Origin: Melieria omissa
Lineage: Eukaryota; Arthropoda; Insecta; Diptera; Ulidiidae
Direction: 5' to 3'
Assembly: GCA_963971225.1 (NCBI GenBank)
Contig: OZ020270.1
Location: 77,268,432 to 77,332,431 of the forward strand
DNA: 64,000 nucleotides
Positions 42,131 through 52,643 of this stretch are shown here, piece by piece. The notes below the pieces were generated by a model that worked only from the letters and a program-made list of their open reading frames with translations, made no database searches and was not told the DNA's origin. The position numbers and the translations under genes are program-made. Numbering within the stretch: the stretch's first letter is position 1; the number at the start of each line of letters is the position of its first letter.

Positions 42131-42689
42131 AGCTGCGTGTACACTGTAGAGAAATTTCGATAGAGCTCTATCTACTCTCGAACTCTCGTCTATCAAATGT
42201 GTTTACACTATAGAGGATCTCTACTAGAGATTTGACTCTACGTAGAGTTTGATAAACTCTATACAACGATGAACTCTATTCGACGTATACACTATGAAAA
42301 TTTTTTCTCTCGGCTAGAGCTGTAGAGCAAATTTTTATTCTTGCGAACGAAATTCGGAAAAATGAGTGCGCGCCAGAAGCAAGCAACAGCTGCAGTTGTA
42401 GTTTATTTGAAGAAGAATTAAAAAAAAAGAGTCGAGAATGTTGGGTGCAAAATTGGATCGCGAAACGGCAAAGTGCGGGTGTTTATCGGGAGCTACTTGG
42501 TGAATTAAAAATAGTGATGCAGCGGCGTATGCCAATTTTTTGCGAATGTCATCCACAAATTTTGAAGCATTGCTACAAATTGTGGCCCCGGTAATCACAA
42601 AAAAAGACACACATTTGCGCAAAGCGATTCCTGCAGGAGAAAGGTTGGCAGTGACCTTGCGATTTCTTGCTACAGGTATGGTACATACA

Positions 42690-44073
42690 TCTATACTATT
42701 ATATTAAAAGCAAGTGTGACGTTTGTGTGAACCGATTTAGATGAAATTAGCACCAAACATTTTTAAATCTGTGGGAATGGTACATAGGCTATATGAGATT
42801 GACCACGCCCCCTTACTACGCCCACTATGGTAACAAAACTCATCTATTGTATGCTTTTGTAAGGCAATATGGGTATCAGACGATTCAGCGTGTCATTGCG
42901 GCAAACATAGGCTATAATATAATTGGCCACGCCCACTTTCCGTGCCCACTAAACTAACAAAACGAAGCTACGGTACATGTCTGAAAATCAGTATTAATAT
43001 CAAATGATTCCGTGTTTCATTGATGTTAACGTAGGATATATAAGATTGACCACGCCCACCTGATATGCCTTTTCACCACGCCCACTATAATAACAAATCA
43101 TGGCCAATGTATATTTGTCATAGCAATATGGGTATCAAACGATTCAGCGTGCCGTTGCGGCAAACAAAGGTTATAGTATAATCGGCCACGCCCACTTTCC
43201 GCGCCCACTACACTTAAAAAACGAAGCTACGGTACATGTCGGTAAATCAGTATTAATACCAAATGATTTCGTGTTTTGTTGATGTTAACATAGGATATAT
43301 AAGATTGATCACGCCCACCTAATACGCCTTCTCGCCACGATCACTATAATAACAAATCAGCCATAATGTATATGTCACAGCAATATGGGTGTCAAACGAT
43401 TTAGCGATTCGATAGGGGGAATGGGGTGGGTTTTTGACAAGGGGGCGTGGCACCCCCCATACAACTTTAATTTTCAATATGGAATATCTTCGGAATGAGA
43501 AATCGGGCAGCATTAAAATTTGGTGCGGGGCCACCGTTTAGATGTGCCGTTTCACTGGTAAAACTTTGTGAGCGTTGGTCAAGAGGCGTGGCACTTTTTA
43601 AGCGACCCTATTGTTTCAATAACTTTGGAGCTGCAAATCACACATCAAGATATTTGGCACATACTTACGATTTCGACGTGCCCTTCGACAAGGAGAGTAG
43701 AGTGTGTTTTGGACGAGGCGCATGGCACCGCCCATAGAACCCAAATTTTTAATGTGGAATATCTTCGGAACAATAAGTTGGAAAGCTTTGAAGTTTTGTA
43801 TACCATCGTCTCATAGATGTGTCATTCTACTGGCAAAATTTTACGGGCGTTGACATGGGAAGCGGTATATTTTTTGTGGCTGAAATTTTCCGCGTAACTT
43901 TGGAACTGAAAGTCGCATATCAATAAAACCGGGTCACACCCTTCGACTGGAGGAATGGATTGGGCATTACATAAAAGAGGCGGGGCATTGCTCATAGAAT
44001 GAAGTATGAGGAAACTTGAGTTATTGGGCCCATTGACTTCAAACTTGCGTGCAAAGCCGCAGGGCCCTACTAG
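42690..44073 (+). mobile_element. Non-autonomous Helitron, unit B
   Basis: Identical in position and ends (TC...CTAG, A|T site) to 25828-27211. Confidence 0.9.
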
Positions 44074-44473
44074 TAGTATATGTTTTTGAAAGATTTTTAT
44101 ATTTAATGCGTTGTGCACATTTTGCAGGGGACAGTTACCATTCGCTTTTGTACCTCTTCCGCATACCCGTTTGAACAATCGCTAAAATAATTCCAGAAGT
44201 GTGTGACGCTATGTACCATGGATTGAAGCACAAATATTTGAAGGTAAATCCGTTAGACTAAAGTTAAGGACAGGTTAGAAATTCCATATTTTTGCAAAAG
44301 AAGTAATTACAAATGGAAGATATTAACTTTAAAGCTGCATTACACCTTTTCGAATTGTAAATCATAAAATTGCATGTGCTACGGTTTTGTTGTCAATCTA
44401 GTGCATATAGATATAATGTATTTAAAACCATATTTGAAAGTGTAGTTAGTACATATATTAACAATTTCAACGA

Positions 44474-44893
44474 TTAATCAATTAAATTTTGAAATGCTTG
44501 CTCAATTAAAGAAGGTGCCGACGGTATTTGTAAAACAATTACATCATCAGGCCCTTCTTCTAGTTCCACAATTGTTCTTTGTACTATTAGCTTTAAGCGC
44601 TTTCACTTTCTGTCGTTCATGTGGCGCATTTGGTCAGCCACATAATCACCAAATATTTGGTGTGAGTCAGCGGGAGTGTTCAATATCTTCAATGCGTTAT
44701 TTAAAAGTTGATCATTTTCCATGTTGGCCTTACATTTTTTTCTATATGATCCTTTTGGCATATCTAGGCTTTCCGTAGTGGAATTATCTCCGCTTACATC
44801 CACCCATTTTCTTCCTCGATTTCCTACAAATATTAAAAATTTCCTTTTACTTAGGTGCCGAACACTGACGAAGAATGGATGCTGCATGCCCAT
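44474..44893 (-). pseudogene. Harbinger BESS-like accessory fragment, unit B
   Basis: Same frame and internal TGA as in unit A. Confidence 0.6.
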
Positions 44894-45148
44894 GCATTCA
44901 ACAAAAAATGGAACTTCCCGAATTGTTTAGGCGCTCTAGACGGAAAACATGTTACCATGTTTGCACCTCCGAATAGTGGAAGCATGTTTTAGAACTACAC
45001 TCTTTGTTTATATGAATTAGTTTTGTTACATATATGCATTTAAATAAATAAAATAAATTACATAAATTACAAATACAAGAGCAAATATTTACTTACTAAA
45101 TTTTAAATCGTGTTACAGGACTGCCCAGCTTTTGATGTGCATTCATAT

Positions 45149-45571
45149 TGTTACGAATACTAAGTCTAGTGGGCTGTTGCGTATCTCTGGATTGTGTAAT
45201 TTGAAAATAAAACACAGTTTCTTAAACGCAGACAATAAAATAAACCAACAGTCACTTTATTATTCACAGTTTACACTTTACTGTTCGTACACCTAAGTAT
45301 TTGCTTAATCACTTCGTGTGGCAACTTCACTTGTCAAAACCAGACTGGCTCGCTGCACCGCATCTGGTCACCTTTTATACTCTGTCCGGCCGTCGCGCAG
45401 ATCGTTCTCGCACGTTGCCAGATTGGACTAGAAGTTTCCCTGATGACCGCGACCATCGTTGCCAGGTTGGACTAAAAGTTACTATCGCGGCCGTCGTTGC
45501 CAGATTGGGTTATGGCACGGCACGTAGCGGCAGGGTTGCTTTGCACCGCGACAGACTGTTTCATCGTTACA
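45149..45571 (-). repeat. gypsy LTR, unit B, left
   Basis: 423 bp. T at CTGG(C/T)CACC and a private T in GACTGTTTCATCG. Confidence 0.95.
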
Positions 45572-45582
45572 CTGCCCACCAC

Positions 45583-48500
45583 TTAGACTTGTTCGTCCCG
45601 AACAAGTGCCGAGGCTCCGCTGTGATGAGGCGCCAGGCGCTCCAAATGGACTACCTTCAGCTTAGCGCCTCTATTGCTGCAACGTTGAATCCGGTATACC
45701 ACGTCGTTAATCCTAGTCACGACTTCGTAAGGTCCTTCCCATGACGCTTGAAGTTTCGGAGACAAACCTTTCCTCCGCTGCGGGTTGTAGAGCATTACCA
45801 AATCGCCTTCTTGGAACCCTGCTGAGTTGGCCCGTAGATCGTATCTGGCTTTCGCCTTATCGCTGACCAGTTTGGTGCGGCTCCTTATAAACTGGTGAAT
45901 TTCCTCCAGTTCCGCCCGCTTATTGGCCACGTAGTCCGTCTTAGCGCCTCCCGTCGTGCTGACTACCCCGAACTTCAAGTCAGCGGGTAACCGCAACTCT
46001 GTTCCGAACACTGCTCGGGCTGGAGTGAGTGATGTCGTGTCGTGCGGGGCTGACCTATACGCCATCAGGAACAGGGGGATATGCGTGTCCCAATCCTTTT
46101 GACTCCTGCCTACCACTTTCCGCAGGTATTCCTCCAGTGTCCGGTTAAAGCGTTCCACCATGCCGTCGGACTGTGGGTGCAAAGGAGTGGTACGCGTTTT
46201 CTTTATCCCCAGCAGCTCACACACTTCCTTGAATACCGCAGACTCGAAATTCCGGCCTTGATCTGAGTGCAACTCCAACGGAACTCCGAACCTGGCTACC
46301 CAGTTGTTTACCAGCTTTTCCGAGATCGTGGTGGCCTCCTGGTTAGGAATAGGGTACACTTCGGGCCATTTGCTGAAGTAATCCATTACGACCAGCACAT
46401 ATTTGTTGCCTTGAGTGCTAGTTGGGAATGGGCCGGCGACGTCCATAGCAATCCGCTCGAAGGGCGCCCCCACGTTGTACTGCTGCATGCGGCCTCGAGA
46501 TTTTCTTGTCGGCCCTTTCGCAGCTGAACATCGGTCGCAGCTCTTAATCCACTCGGCTACAGACTCCTGACATCCTACCCAGTAAAATCGTCTTTTTATT
46601 TTGGCGACGGTTTTGGTGATGCCTAGGTGCCCTCCACTGGAGTCGTTATGGTATGCCTCGATGACCTCGTTGATTCTGCTTTTCGGCACTACCATTAGGG
46701 GGTTGCTGGTACGACCATCCGCGCTCTCCCATTCGCGGTACAGGCAGCCTTCCTTCAGCCGCAGACTTTTCCACTGTGCCCAGTAAGCCTTCGCGATCGG
46801 GCTTTCACCAGCCATCTCCTGCCAGTCTGGACGTGCGCCTTGCTCCTTGCCTTCGACGATTTTTGCAAGATCCGCATCCTCATGCTGGTCCTTCTGTAGC
46901 CTCTCCGCAGACCACTCTTCCTCTGGCATGATGCTGACCAACCGGACGTCCACTATCTGTTCCTTGCTTTCGGCTCGCGAGCATTGCCTGCATTCGACTT
47001 TGCACGGACGGCGGGACAAGGCATCGGCATTTCCATGGCTACTGCCCTTGCGATGCTCTATCGTGTAGTCGTAGCTCTGCAGTCGCTCGATCCACCGCGC
47101 CAATTGCCCTTCAGGATTTTTAAAGTTCAGGAGCCATCTCAATGCCGCATGATCTGTGCGCAGGCGAAACCTTTGTCCATACAGATATTTGTGGAAGTGT
47201 TTTACGCAGTCCAATACCGCCAGCAGTTCTCTCCGTGTCACACAGTAATTGCGTTCCGGTTTCGATAAAACCCTACTGTAGTACGCTATCACTTGTTCCT
47301 GGCCGTCTATTATCTGTGATAGCACACCGCCAATACTACTCCCGCTTGCATCTGTATCCAGCACAAACATCTCCCCAGGCACGGGGAAGGCCAGAATTGG
47401 AGCGCTGCACAGTTTTTCCTTCAGACGTGCAAAAGCCTGTTCCTGCTCCTCGTTCCACTCGAAAGCTTGGCTCTTTTTTGTCAGTTTGTGCAGGCTGCTG
47501 GCTATGTTCGCGAATCCCGAAACAAATCGGCGGTAGTATGTGCACAGACCCAGGAAACTGCGGAGTTCGTGTAGATTGCGTGGCCGGGGCCACTCCTTCA
47601 CCGCCGTGATTTTGCCTTCATCCGTATGTACTCCGCGGGCGGAAACCGTATGACCCAGATACTTGACCTCCTTTTGGAACAGCGAGCACTTCTTTGGGTT
47701 GAGTTTAAGCCCGGCTTTTTGTATCCGCTCAAATACCTCCTTCAGCTTTCCCAGGTGGTGGTCGAAGCTTTTACCCATTACGATTATGTCGTCGAGGTAC
47801 ACCAGACACGTCCGCCAATGCAGCCCTTTTAGCACGCGTTCCATTAGCCGCTCGAATGTTGCTGGTGCGTTGCAGAGTCCAAACGGCATGACGGTGAACT
47901 GCCACAAACCGTCGCCAACACTAAAAGCCGTTTTCTCCTTGTCCTTGTCTGCAAGCTCTACCTGCCAATAGCCGCTGCGTAAGTCGAGCGTGGAGAACCA
48001 CTGCGTGCCTGACAGTGTGTCCAGGGTGTCATCGATCCGAGGTAGTGGATAACTGTCCTTCTTGGTCACATCATTGAGCTTCCGATAGTCCACACAAAAC
48101 CGGGTACTGCCATCTTTTTTCTTGACTAGCACAACCGGCGAGCACCAGGGGCCCGAAGAAGGCTCTATGACCTTGTCTTTCCGCATGTTCTCGATCAAAT
48201 TTGTGACCTCCTCCCTCTTGGCCAGAGGAACTCGTCTTGGCGGTTGGCGAATCGGTTTCGCACTTCCGGTGTCGATGTTGTGCTTCACTATGGCTGTTCT
48301 TCCGCCTGCTTCTGCCGCAAATATTGACCCATAGTGCTGCAGGAGTGACCTCGCCTTCTGTTTCTGCTTGGCCGTCAACTCGCTTATCCACTGGTTCTCC
48401 TGCGGTATGGCGTCCATGTTAAACCCGCTCTTCTTATCACCTCCAGGCGGGCTACTCTCGCAATTGACCACTGCTACAGCTTCCTTACATTCGCCAATTA

Positions 48501-49089
48501 CCTCATCTCTCCCGACATATCTGGGTGCATTGAGGGGGTTCAGTATTCTGACTGGTATTCTGCCATTTTTAGGTTCCACTAATGTACGTCCGATGATGAT
48601 GTTGTCGTGTCCTTGTTTCGGTGCTTCTACTACCCACAGCCGACTCGTCCCATCGTCCTCGTCCACCTTTGCCCACACAATCGCCTCAGAATTCGCTGGT
48701 ATCCTCCTGTGTTGACACGATACAACCTTCCTTACCGCCACGTTTCGCTCATAGCCGGTGTGCAGCGGGAATTCAACGTTGGCATATCTCAGCACATTTT
48801 CCTTCAGGTCCAGCGTAAAACCGTGCCTAATCATGAAATCCACGCCGATAATCACGTCGTCCATTATATCCGCGACGATGAACTCATGTTCCAGGCTGCT
48901 GGTGCCGATAGCAATCGTTTTTGTAACTTTACCTCTTACCGGCGCGCGCTCGCCAGTCGCAGTCCGCAGCTGGATGCCATGCAGCGGTTCCCAGTTCTTT
49001 AGCAGCCTCCTTTTTATGATCGAATATGACGCTCCAGTATCCAGTGTCAACACGAACAACTTTCCATCTATCCTTCCTTCAATTGCCAA
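45583..49089 (-). CDS. gypsy Pol polyprotein (protease, RT, RNase H, integrase), unit B, intact
   Basis: 1168 codons are shown. The frame is open further up to about 49199 and has no needed ATG, fitting expression by -1 frameshifting from gag. The protease DTGA is at residue ~17. The RT core lies at ~300-450 with TRFCVDYRKLN, FGLCNAPATF and the catalytic YLDDIIV. The RNase H begins at ~565 (FVLDTDAS). The integrase zinc region (HND...GGHLG...KSCDRC) is at ~830. The core D-D-E is in MDVAGPFP, LHSDQGRNFES and MVERFNRT. The carboxy end (LQASWEGPYEVV) is the usual gypsy integrase tail without an obvious chromodomain. It reverse transcribes and integrates the element from virus-like particles in the cytoplasm and nucleus. 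Confidence 0.95.
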   Translation of the reverse strand: MAIEGRIDGKLFVLTLDTGASYSIIKRRLLKNWEPLHGIQLRTATGERAPVRGKVTKTIAIGTSSLEHEFIVADIMDDVIIGVDFMIRHGFTLDLKENVLRYANVEFPLHTGYERNVAVRKVVSCQHRRIPANSEAIVWAKVDEDDGTSRLWVVEAPKQGHDNIIIGRTLVEPKNGRIPVRILNPLNAPRYVGRDEVIGECKEAVAVVNCESSPPGGDKKSGFNMDAIPQENQWISELTAKQKQKARSLLQHYGSIFAAEAGGRTAIVKHNIDTGSAKPIRQPPRRVPLAKREEVTNLIENMRKDKVIEPSSGPWCSPVVLVKKKDGSTRFCVDYRKLNDVTKKDSYPLPRIDDTLDTLSGTQWFSTLDLRSGYWQVELADKDKEKTAFSVGDGLWQFTVMPFGLCNAPATFERLMERVLKGLHWRTCLVYLDDIIVMGKSFDHHLGKLKEVFERIQKAGLKLNPKKCSLFQKEVKYLGHTVSARGVHTDEGKITAVKEWPRPRNLHELRSFLGLCTYYRRFVSGFANIASSLHKLTKKSQAFEWNEEQEQAFARLKEKLCSAPILAFPVPGEMFVLDTDASGSSIGGVLSQIIDGQEQVIAYYSRVLSKPERNYCVTRRELLAVLDCVKHFHKYLYGQRFRLRTDHAALRWLLNFKNPEGQLARWIERLQSYDYTIEHRKGSSHGNADALSRRPCKVECRQCSRAESKEQIVDVRLVSIMPEEEWSAERLQKDQHEDADLAKIVEGKEQGARPDWQEMAGESPIAKAYWAQWKSLRLKEGCLYREWESADGRTSNPLMVVPKSRINEVIEAYHNDSSGGHLGITKTVAKIKRRFYWVGCQESVAEWIKSCDRCSAAKGPTRKSRGRMQQYNVGAPFERIAMDVAGPFPTSTQGNKYVLVVMDYFSKWPEVYPIPNQEATTISEKLVNNWVARFGVPLELHSDQGRNFESAVFKEVCELLGIKKTRTTPLHPQSDGMVERFNRTLEEYLRKVVGRSQKDWDTHIPLFLMAYRSAPHDTTSLTPARAVFGTELRLPADLKFGVVSTTGGAKTDYVANKRAELEEIHQFIRSRTKLVSDKAKARYDLRANSAGFQEGDLVMLYNPQRRKGLSPKLQASWEGPYEVVTRINDVVYRIQRCSNRGAKLKVVHLERLAPHHSGASALVRDEQV

Positions 49090-49128
49090 GCTGCTGGGCT
49101 GTCGTTTCAGCTGTGAGACCAGGACGGT

Positions 49129-49188
49129 GGGGCGGCAGATTGTGGGGATCAGCTCACGCCCCTCTGGGCTGACCCGTTTTAGTTTAAC
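49129..49188 (-). promoter_or_regulatory. Predicted -1 ribosomal frameshift signal with pseudoknot at gag-pol junction
   Basis: On the minus strand the heptamer G TTA AAC (49188-49182) directly precedes the gag TAA. After a 6-base spacer, stem 1 pairs GGGTCAGC with GCTGATCCC (one bulge). Its loop contains GGGGCG, which can pair with CGCCCC ten bases past the stem (49134-49129). pol lies in the -1 frame, as such a signal demands. The diverged old copy keeps the same elements. Confidence 0.75.
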
Positions 49189-50639
49189 GACTCGCCGTCC
49201 TCAGCCCTGCGATTGTTGGCTGGGCCTCGATTTTCAGTATTCCTCGCTTCAGGCGATTGCGATCGGGAACGGGAACGCCTCTTTCGTTGGCGGCAGTCTC
49301 GTGATATGTGGCCCTGCTTGCCACATACCCAGCAAACAACTTTAGAGGAGACCACCCGTGGCCTGTCCGGTATCTCAGAGCTTATGGCCTGGATCGGAAT
49401 GTCGTTGTCCGCCTGAATCTGGCGTATCCTTGCAGGTGCATACCGAGTGCTCCCAATCCATGCCGCTTCATATGTCATCGCGCTGGTCACCGTCTCCTTA
49501 AATGTCGGCTTGCCCATCATCAACGCACTGCGACGCGTTTCTGGATCATGAAGACCTTCAATAAACGACTCAATCTTCATCCTCTCGAGATCATCAGCAC
49601 CAAATTTGGGGTAGCACAACTGTACGAGCCGCTCAATGTCTGCTGCATATGTCTGCAGCGCCTCGTTGGCTCTTTGCTTGCGGTTCTTCAGCTCACAGTA
49701 GTATAGCGCATGGTTGTGCTCGTTGCTATACTTCGCTGCCAACGCTCTCATGATGGCACCGTAATCACTTCTTAAACATTCTGGAACTGATTTGATCACC
49801 TCGGCCGCAGGACCTTTCAGCGCCAGTGCCAACCTCCGACCTTTCCTGATATCTGTCCACTGATTTTCCAAAGCAGCCAAGTCGAATTGCAATTTAAATG
49901 TATCGAACGGCGCAGCACCATCATAAGTAGGCACTTCTGTTCTGCCAGCAAAACCGTCCTGAACCGGTGGCAAACACTCTCGTGGCTGTACCTCCCTAAG
50001 CCGCTCGTCCATTTTTCTGTTCATCGAGTCTTCCAGACTATCAACTCGTTTGTTCAGGGAATCATCCAGGTCGCCAACTCGTTTGTTCAGGGCATCATCC
50101 AGGTCGTCGACTCGTTTATCCAAGTGCTCTACCCGCGTCTCCAGGTGCTCGACTTTCCCATTAATCCTGTCTGAGATTTCCTCCACTTTCTGCTCCAAAC
50201 GCGCAGAATTTTCCTGAAGCTTGACTTCCATTCGCTCTGCCACTTGCGCCGATATTTCCTGGGTCGCCGTCTCGACTTTTGCCGAAATTTCGAGATTCGT
50301 AGCTTCCAGCTTCGCTGCCATCTCTTGATTCGCCGTTTCCATCTGCGCCGACATGCCTTTGAGTACAGCCATTAGTTGGCTCATGTCCAACGCTTGTATT
50401 GGCGCAGCCGCTGCAGCTGTACTCTGTAGCGAAGCAGCACCCGCCGGCGACTCCTCCACCTTGGCCGACGCCTCTGGTTCTTGCGCTCCGAACTCGTGCA
50501 CAGTCCAATCGACGCCTCGTGCCTCACATGCTTCTCGCAAGCGCAACTGCAACTCCACCTTTCCGCCAGCAGTCGGCAAATTCCAGGCAGCCAGCTCCTT
50601 CTTCAGCTGGTCTACCTTCAGCAGCTCGAGTTTAACCAT
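49179..50639 (-). CDS. gypsy Gag with SAP-like N-terminus, coiled coil and CCHC knuckle, unit B, intact
   Basis: 486 codons from ATG 50637-50639. Residues ~1-42 (VKLELLKVDQLKKELAAWNL ... GGKVELQLRLRE) resemble a SAP DNA-binding motif. Ala/Glu-rich linker. Residues ~95-235 are heptad-rich coiled coil including near-tandem HLETRVEHLDKRVDDLDD units. Residues ~250-400 form a retrotransposon-gag capsid region (WTDIRKGRRLALALKG). Residues ~436-449 are CWVCGKQGHISRDC, followed by an Arg/Ser-rich tail. It would build the particle and package RNA. The stop is read past by -1 frameshift to make Gag-Pol. Confidence 0.95.
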   Translation of the reverse strand: MVKLELLKVDQLKKELAAWNLPTAGGKVELQLRLREACEARGVDWTVHEFGAQEPEASAKVEESPAGAASLQSTAAAAAPIQALDMSQLMAVLKGMSAQMETANQEMAAKLEATNLEISAKVETATQEISAQVAERMEVKLQENSARLEQKVEEISDRINGKVEHLETRVEHLDKRVDDLDDALNKRVGDLDDSLNKRVDSLEDSMNRKMDERLREVQPRECLPPVQDGFAGRTEVPTYDGAAPFDTFKLQFDLAALENQWTDIRKGRRLALALKGPAAEVIKSVPECLRSDYGAIMRALAAKYSNEHNHALYYCELKNRKQRANEALQTYAADIERLVQLCYPKFGADDLERMKIESFIEGLHDPETRRSALMMGKPTFKETVTSAMTYEAAWIGSTRYAPARIRQIQADNDIPIQAISSEIPDRPRVVSSKVVCWVCGKQGHISRDCRQRKRRSRSRSQSPEARNTENRGPANNRRAEDGESLN

Positions 50640-50687
50640 GTCCGTACTTTTATAATTTTATTTATTTAGTTATTTTCAATTTTCCAC

Positions 50688-50706
50688 AATCCCACTTCTG
50701 ACACCA
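50688..50706 (-). promoter_or_regulatory. gypsy primer-binding site (tRNA-Leu-like), unit B
   Basis: Same site as 33813-33831, two bases from the LTR. Confidence 0.7.
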
Positions 50707-50708
50707 AA

Positions 50709-51131
50709 TGTTACGAATACTAAGTCTAGTGGGCTGTTGCGTATCTCTGGATTGTGTAATTTGAAAATAAAACACAGTTTCTTAAACGCAGACAATAAAA
50801 TAAACCAACAGTCACTTTATTATTCACAGTTTACACTTTACTGTTCGTACACCTAAGTATTTGCTTAATCACTTCGTGTGGCAACTTCACTTGTCAAAAC
50901 CAGACTGGCTCGCTGCACCGCATCTGGCCACCTTTTATACTCTGTCCGGCCGTCGCGCAGATCGTTCTCGCACGTTGCCAGATTGGACTAGAAGTTTCCC
51001 TGATGACCGCGACCATCGTTGCCAGGTTGGACTAAAAGTTACTATCGCGGCCGTCGTTGCCAGATTGGGTTATGGCACGGCACGTAGCGGCAGGGTTGCT
51101 TTGCACCGCGACAGACTGTCTCATCGTTACA
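50709..51131 (-). repeat. gypsy LTR, unit B, right
   Basis: 423 bp, C at the CTGG(C/T)CACC site. Confidence 0.95.
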
Positions 51132-51345
51132 ATATAAACAAAAAAACCTGCATGCGAGAGTTCTAAACTCTATTGAACTTGTTCAATAGAGCTAGAGTTC
51201 TCGTAGAGCCAATGAAAAACGTGTGTATACTACGAAAAACTCTCGACTAAAAAATCTCGGGTAAAGACTGTGACGAGCTCTCGTGGAGAGCTCTACTGAG
51301 TGTCTAGACTTCTGTAGGCGAGATTTTTCTCTATACGTAGCTTAA

Positions 51346-52596
51346 GAGCAGCATATTGACTCTAAATCCCTTTTTGGATAAAGAACAAGTTATGCGTATT
51401 AATGGTCGCTTAGCTAACGCACCAACTCTTTCCTTTAGTGAACAGCACCCAATTATCCTTCCGTATAGTTCTCAGTTTTCGAGACTGTTAGTTGCCTTTA
51501 TACATAAAATCACGGTTCACGGTGGCAACTAACTTCTACTTCGATTGCTTCGTCAGGAATATTGGATTCCGAAGGCGAAAAATCTCATTAGATCTACTAT
51601 TCATCGATGTTAAACTTGTCTGTTGGATAAGAAACGACAGGCCTCTCAGATCATGGCTGCTTTACCCCCCGAACGAACTACGCTTAGTCGTGTATTCTCC
51701 ATTACTGGTGTCGACTTTGCAGGTCCTTTTGACATGAAGAATTTTACAGGTAGAGCTTGCCTTATAACGAAAGGTTATGTTTGTATTTTTGTATGTTTCT
51801 CTACAAAGGCAATCGTTTTGGAGGCAGTCAGTGATCTTTCGACACCTGCTTTTGTCGCTGCTTTTATTCGATTCGTTTCTCGTCGTGGTTGCCCAAAAAC
51901 CATTTTCTCCGATAATGGTACTAACTTTATCGGTGCTTCTAAAGCTTTCAAAAAGGATTTTGAAGCATTTCTAAAGCAATTTCGTGATTCATTTCCCCAT
52001 CACTTTTCCCATCAGCCTGTTGAATGGAATTTTATTCCTGCTGGGTCGCCTCATATGGGTGGCTTATGGGAAGCGGGAGTTAAAAGTTTTAAACTCCATT
52101 TTCGTAAGATGGCCCTCCCTCGTAGATATACATTCGAGGAGCTATCAACAATTTTATTCCGTATCGAAGCGTGCTTGAATTCTCGACCTATTAGTCCTAT
52201 GTGAGAAAACCCTGCGGATGTATCTGCTTTGAGTCCGGGTCACTTCCTTATTGGGTCTCCACTTCTGGGTCCCCCAGAGCCAATTATTTCTGATATAAGC
52301 GCGAGAAATAGATGAAAAAAATGAAAGCTTTGGGTCAACAGATCGCCTTCAGATGGAAAGAAGAATATCTTAAAGAAATGCATAGGCGATACAAATGGAA
52401 ATATCCATCGCGCGATCTTGCTGTTGACGATTTAGTTGTGGTTAGTCAAGAAAATCTTCCCCCTACTTCGTGGCGGTTGAGAAGAATTCTTCGAGTATAT
52501 CCCGGTAGCGATAAACGCGTCCGCGTCGTCGATATTAAAACCGAACGAGGAATAATTACGCGGTCCGTTACGAAATTAATCGTCTTACCTGACTAG
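51346..52596 (+). pseudogene. BEL integrase, unit B
   Basis: Core frame 51623-52204 with D, D and E motifs; same stops as unit A. Confidence 0.85.
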
Positions 52597-52643
52597 CCCT
52601 CCATTTTTTTTTAACAATTTTGTTGTCCTAATCATAGGTCGCC

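Larger units (their letters stand above)
42362..44992 (+). pseudogene. Harbinger transposase, unit B
   Basis: Shares the early stop, the one-base A-run deletion and the Helitron in its intron with unit A. Exon 3 (LGALDGKHV) ends at a stop near 44992. Confidence 0.85.
45149..51131 (-). mobile_element. Ty3/gypsy retrotransposon, full-length with open gag and pol, unit B
   Basis: LTRs 45149-45571 and 50709-51131 with ATAT on both sides (45145-45148, 51132-51135). gag and pol are both uninterrupted and joined by a predicted -1 frameshift site. Primer-binding site at 50688-50706. This is the only apparently intact autonomous TE of the window. No env frame exists between pol and the 3' LTR (11 bp). 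Confidence 0.95.
42131..51342 (+). mobile_element. PIF/Harbinger element, unit B, with Helitron and gypsy
   Basis: Same boundaries and TAA duplication (42128-42130, 51343-51345) as unit A. Confidence 0.9.

Noticed and set aside
45572..45582. env gene in the gypsy
   Set aside because: Only 11 bp separate the pol stop from the 3' LTR, so there is no room for env.
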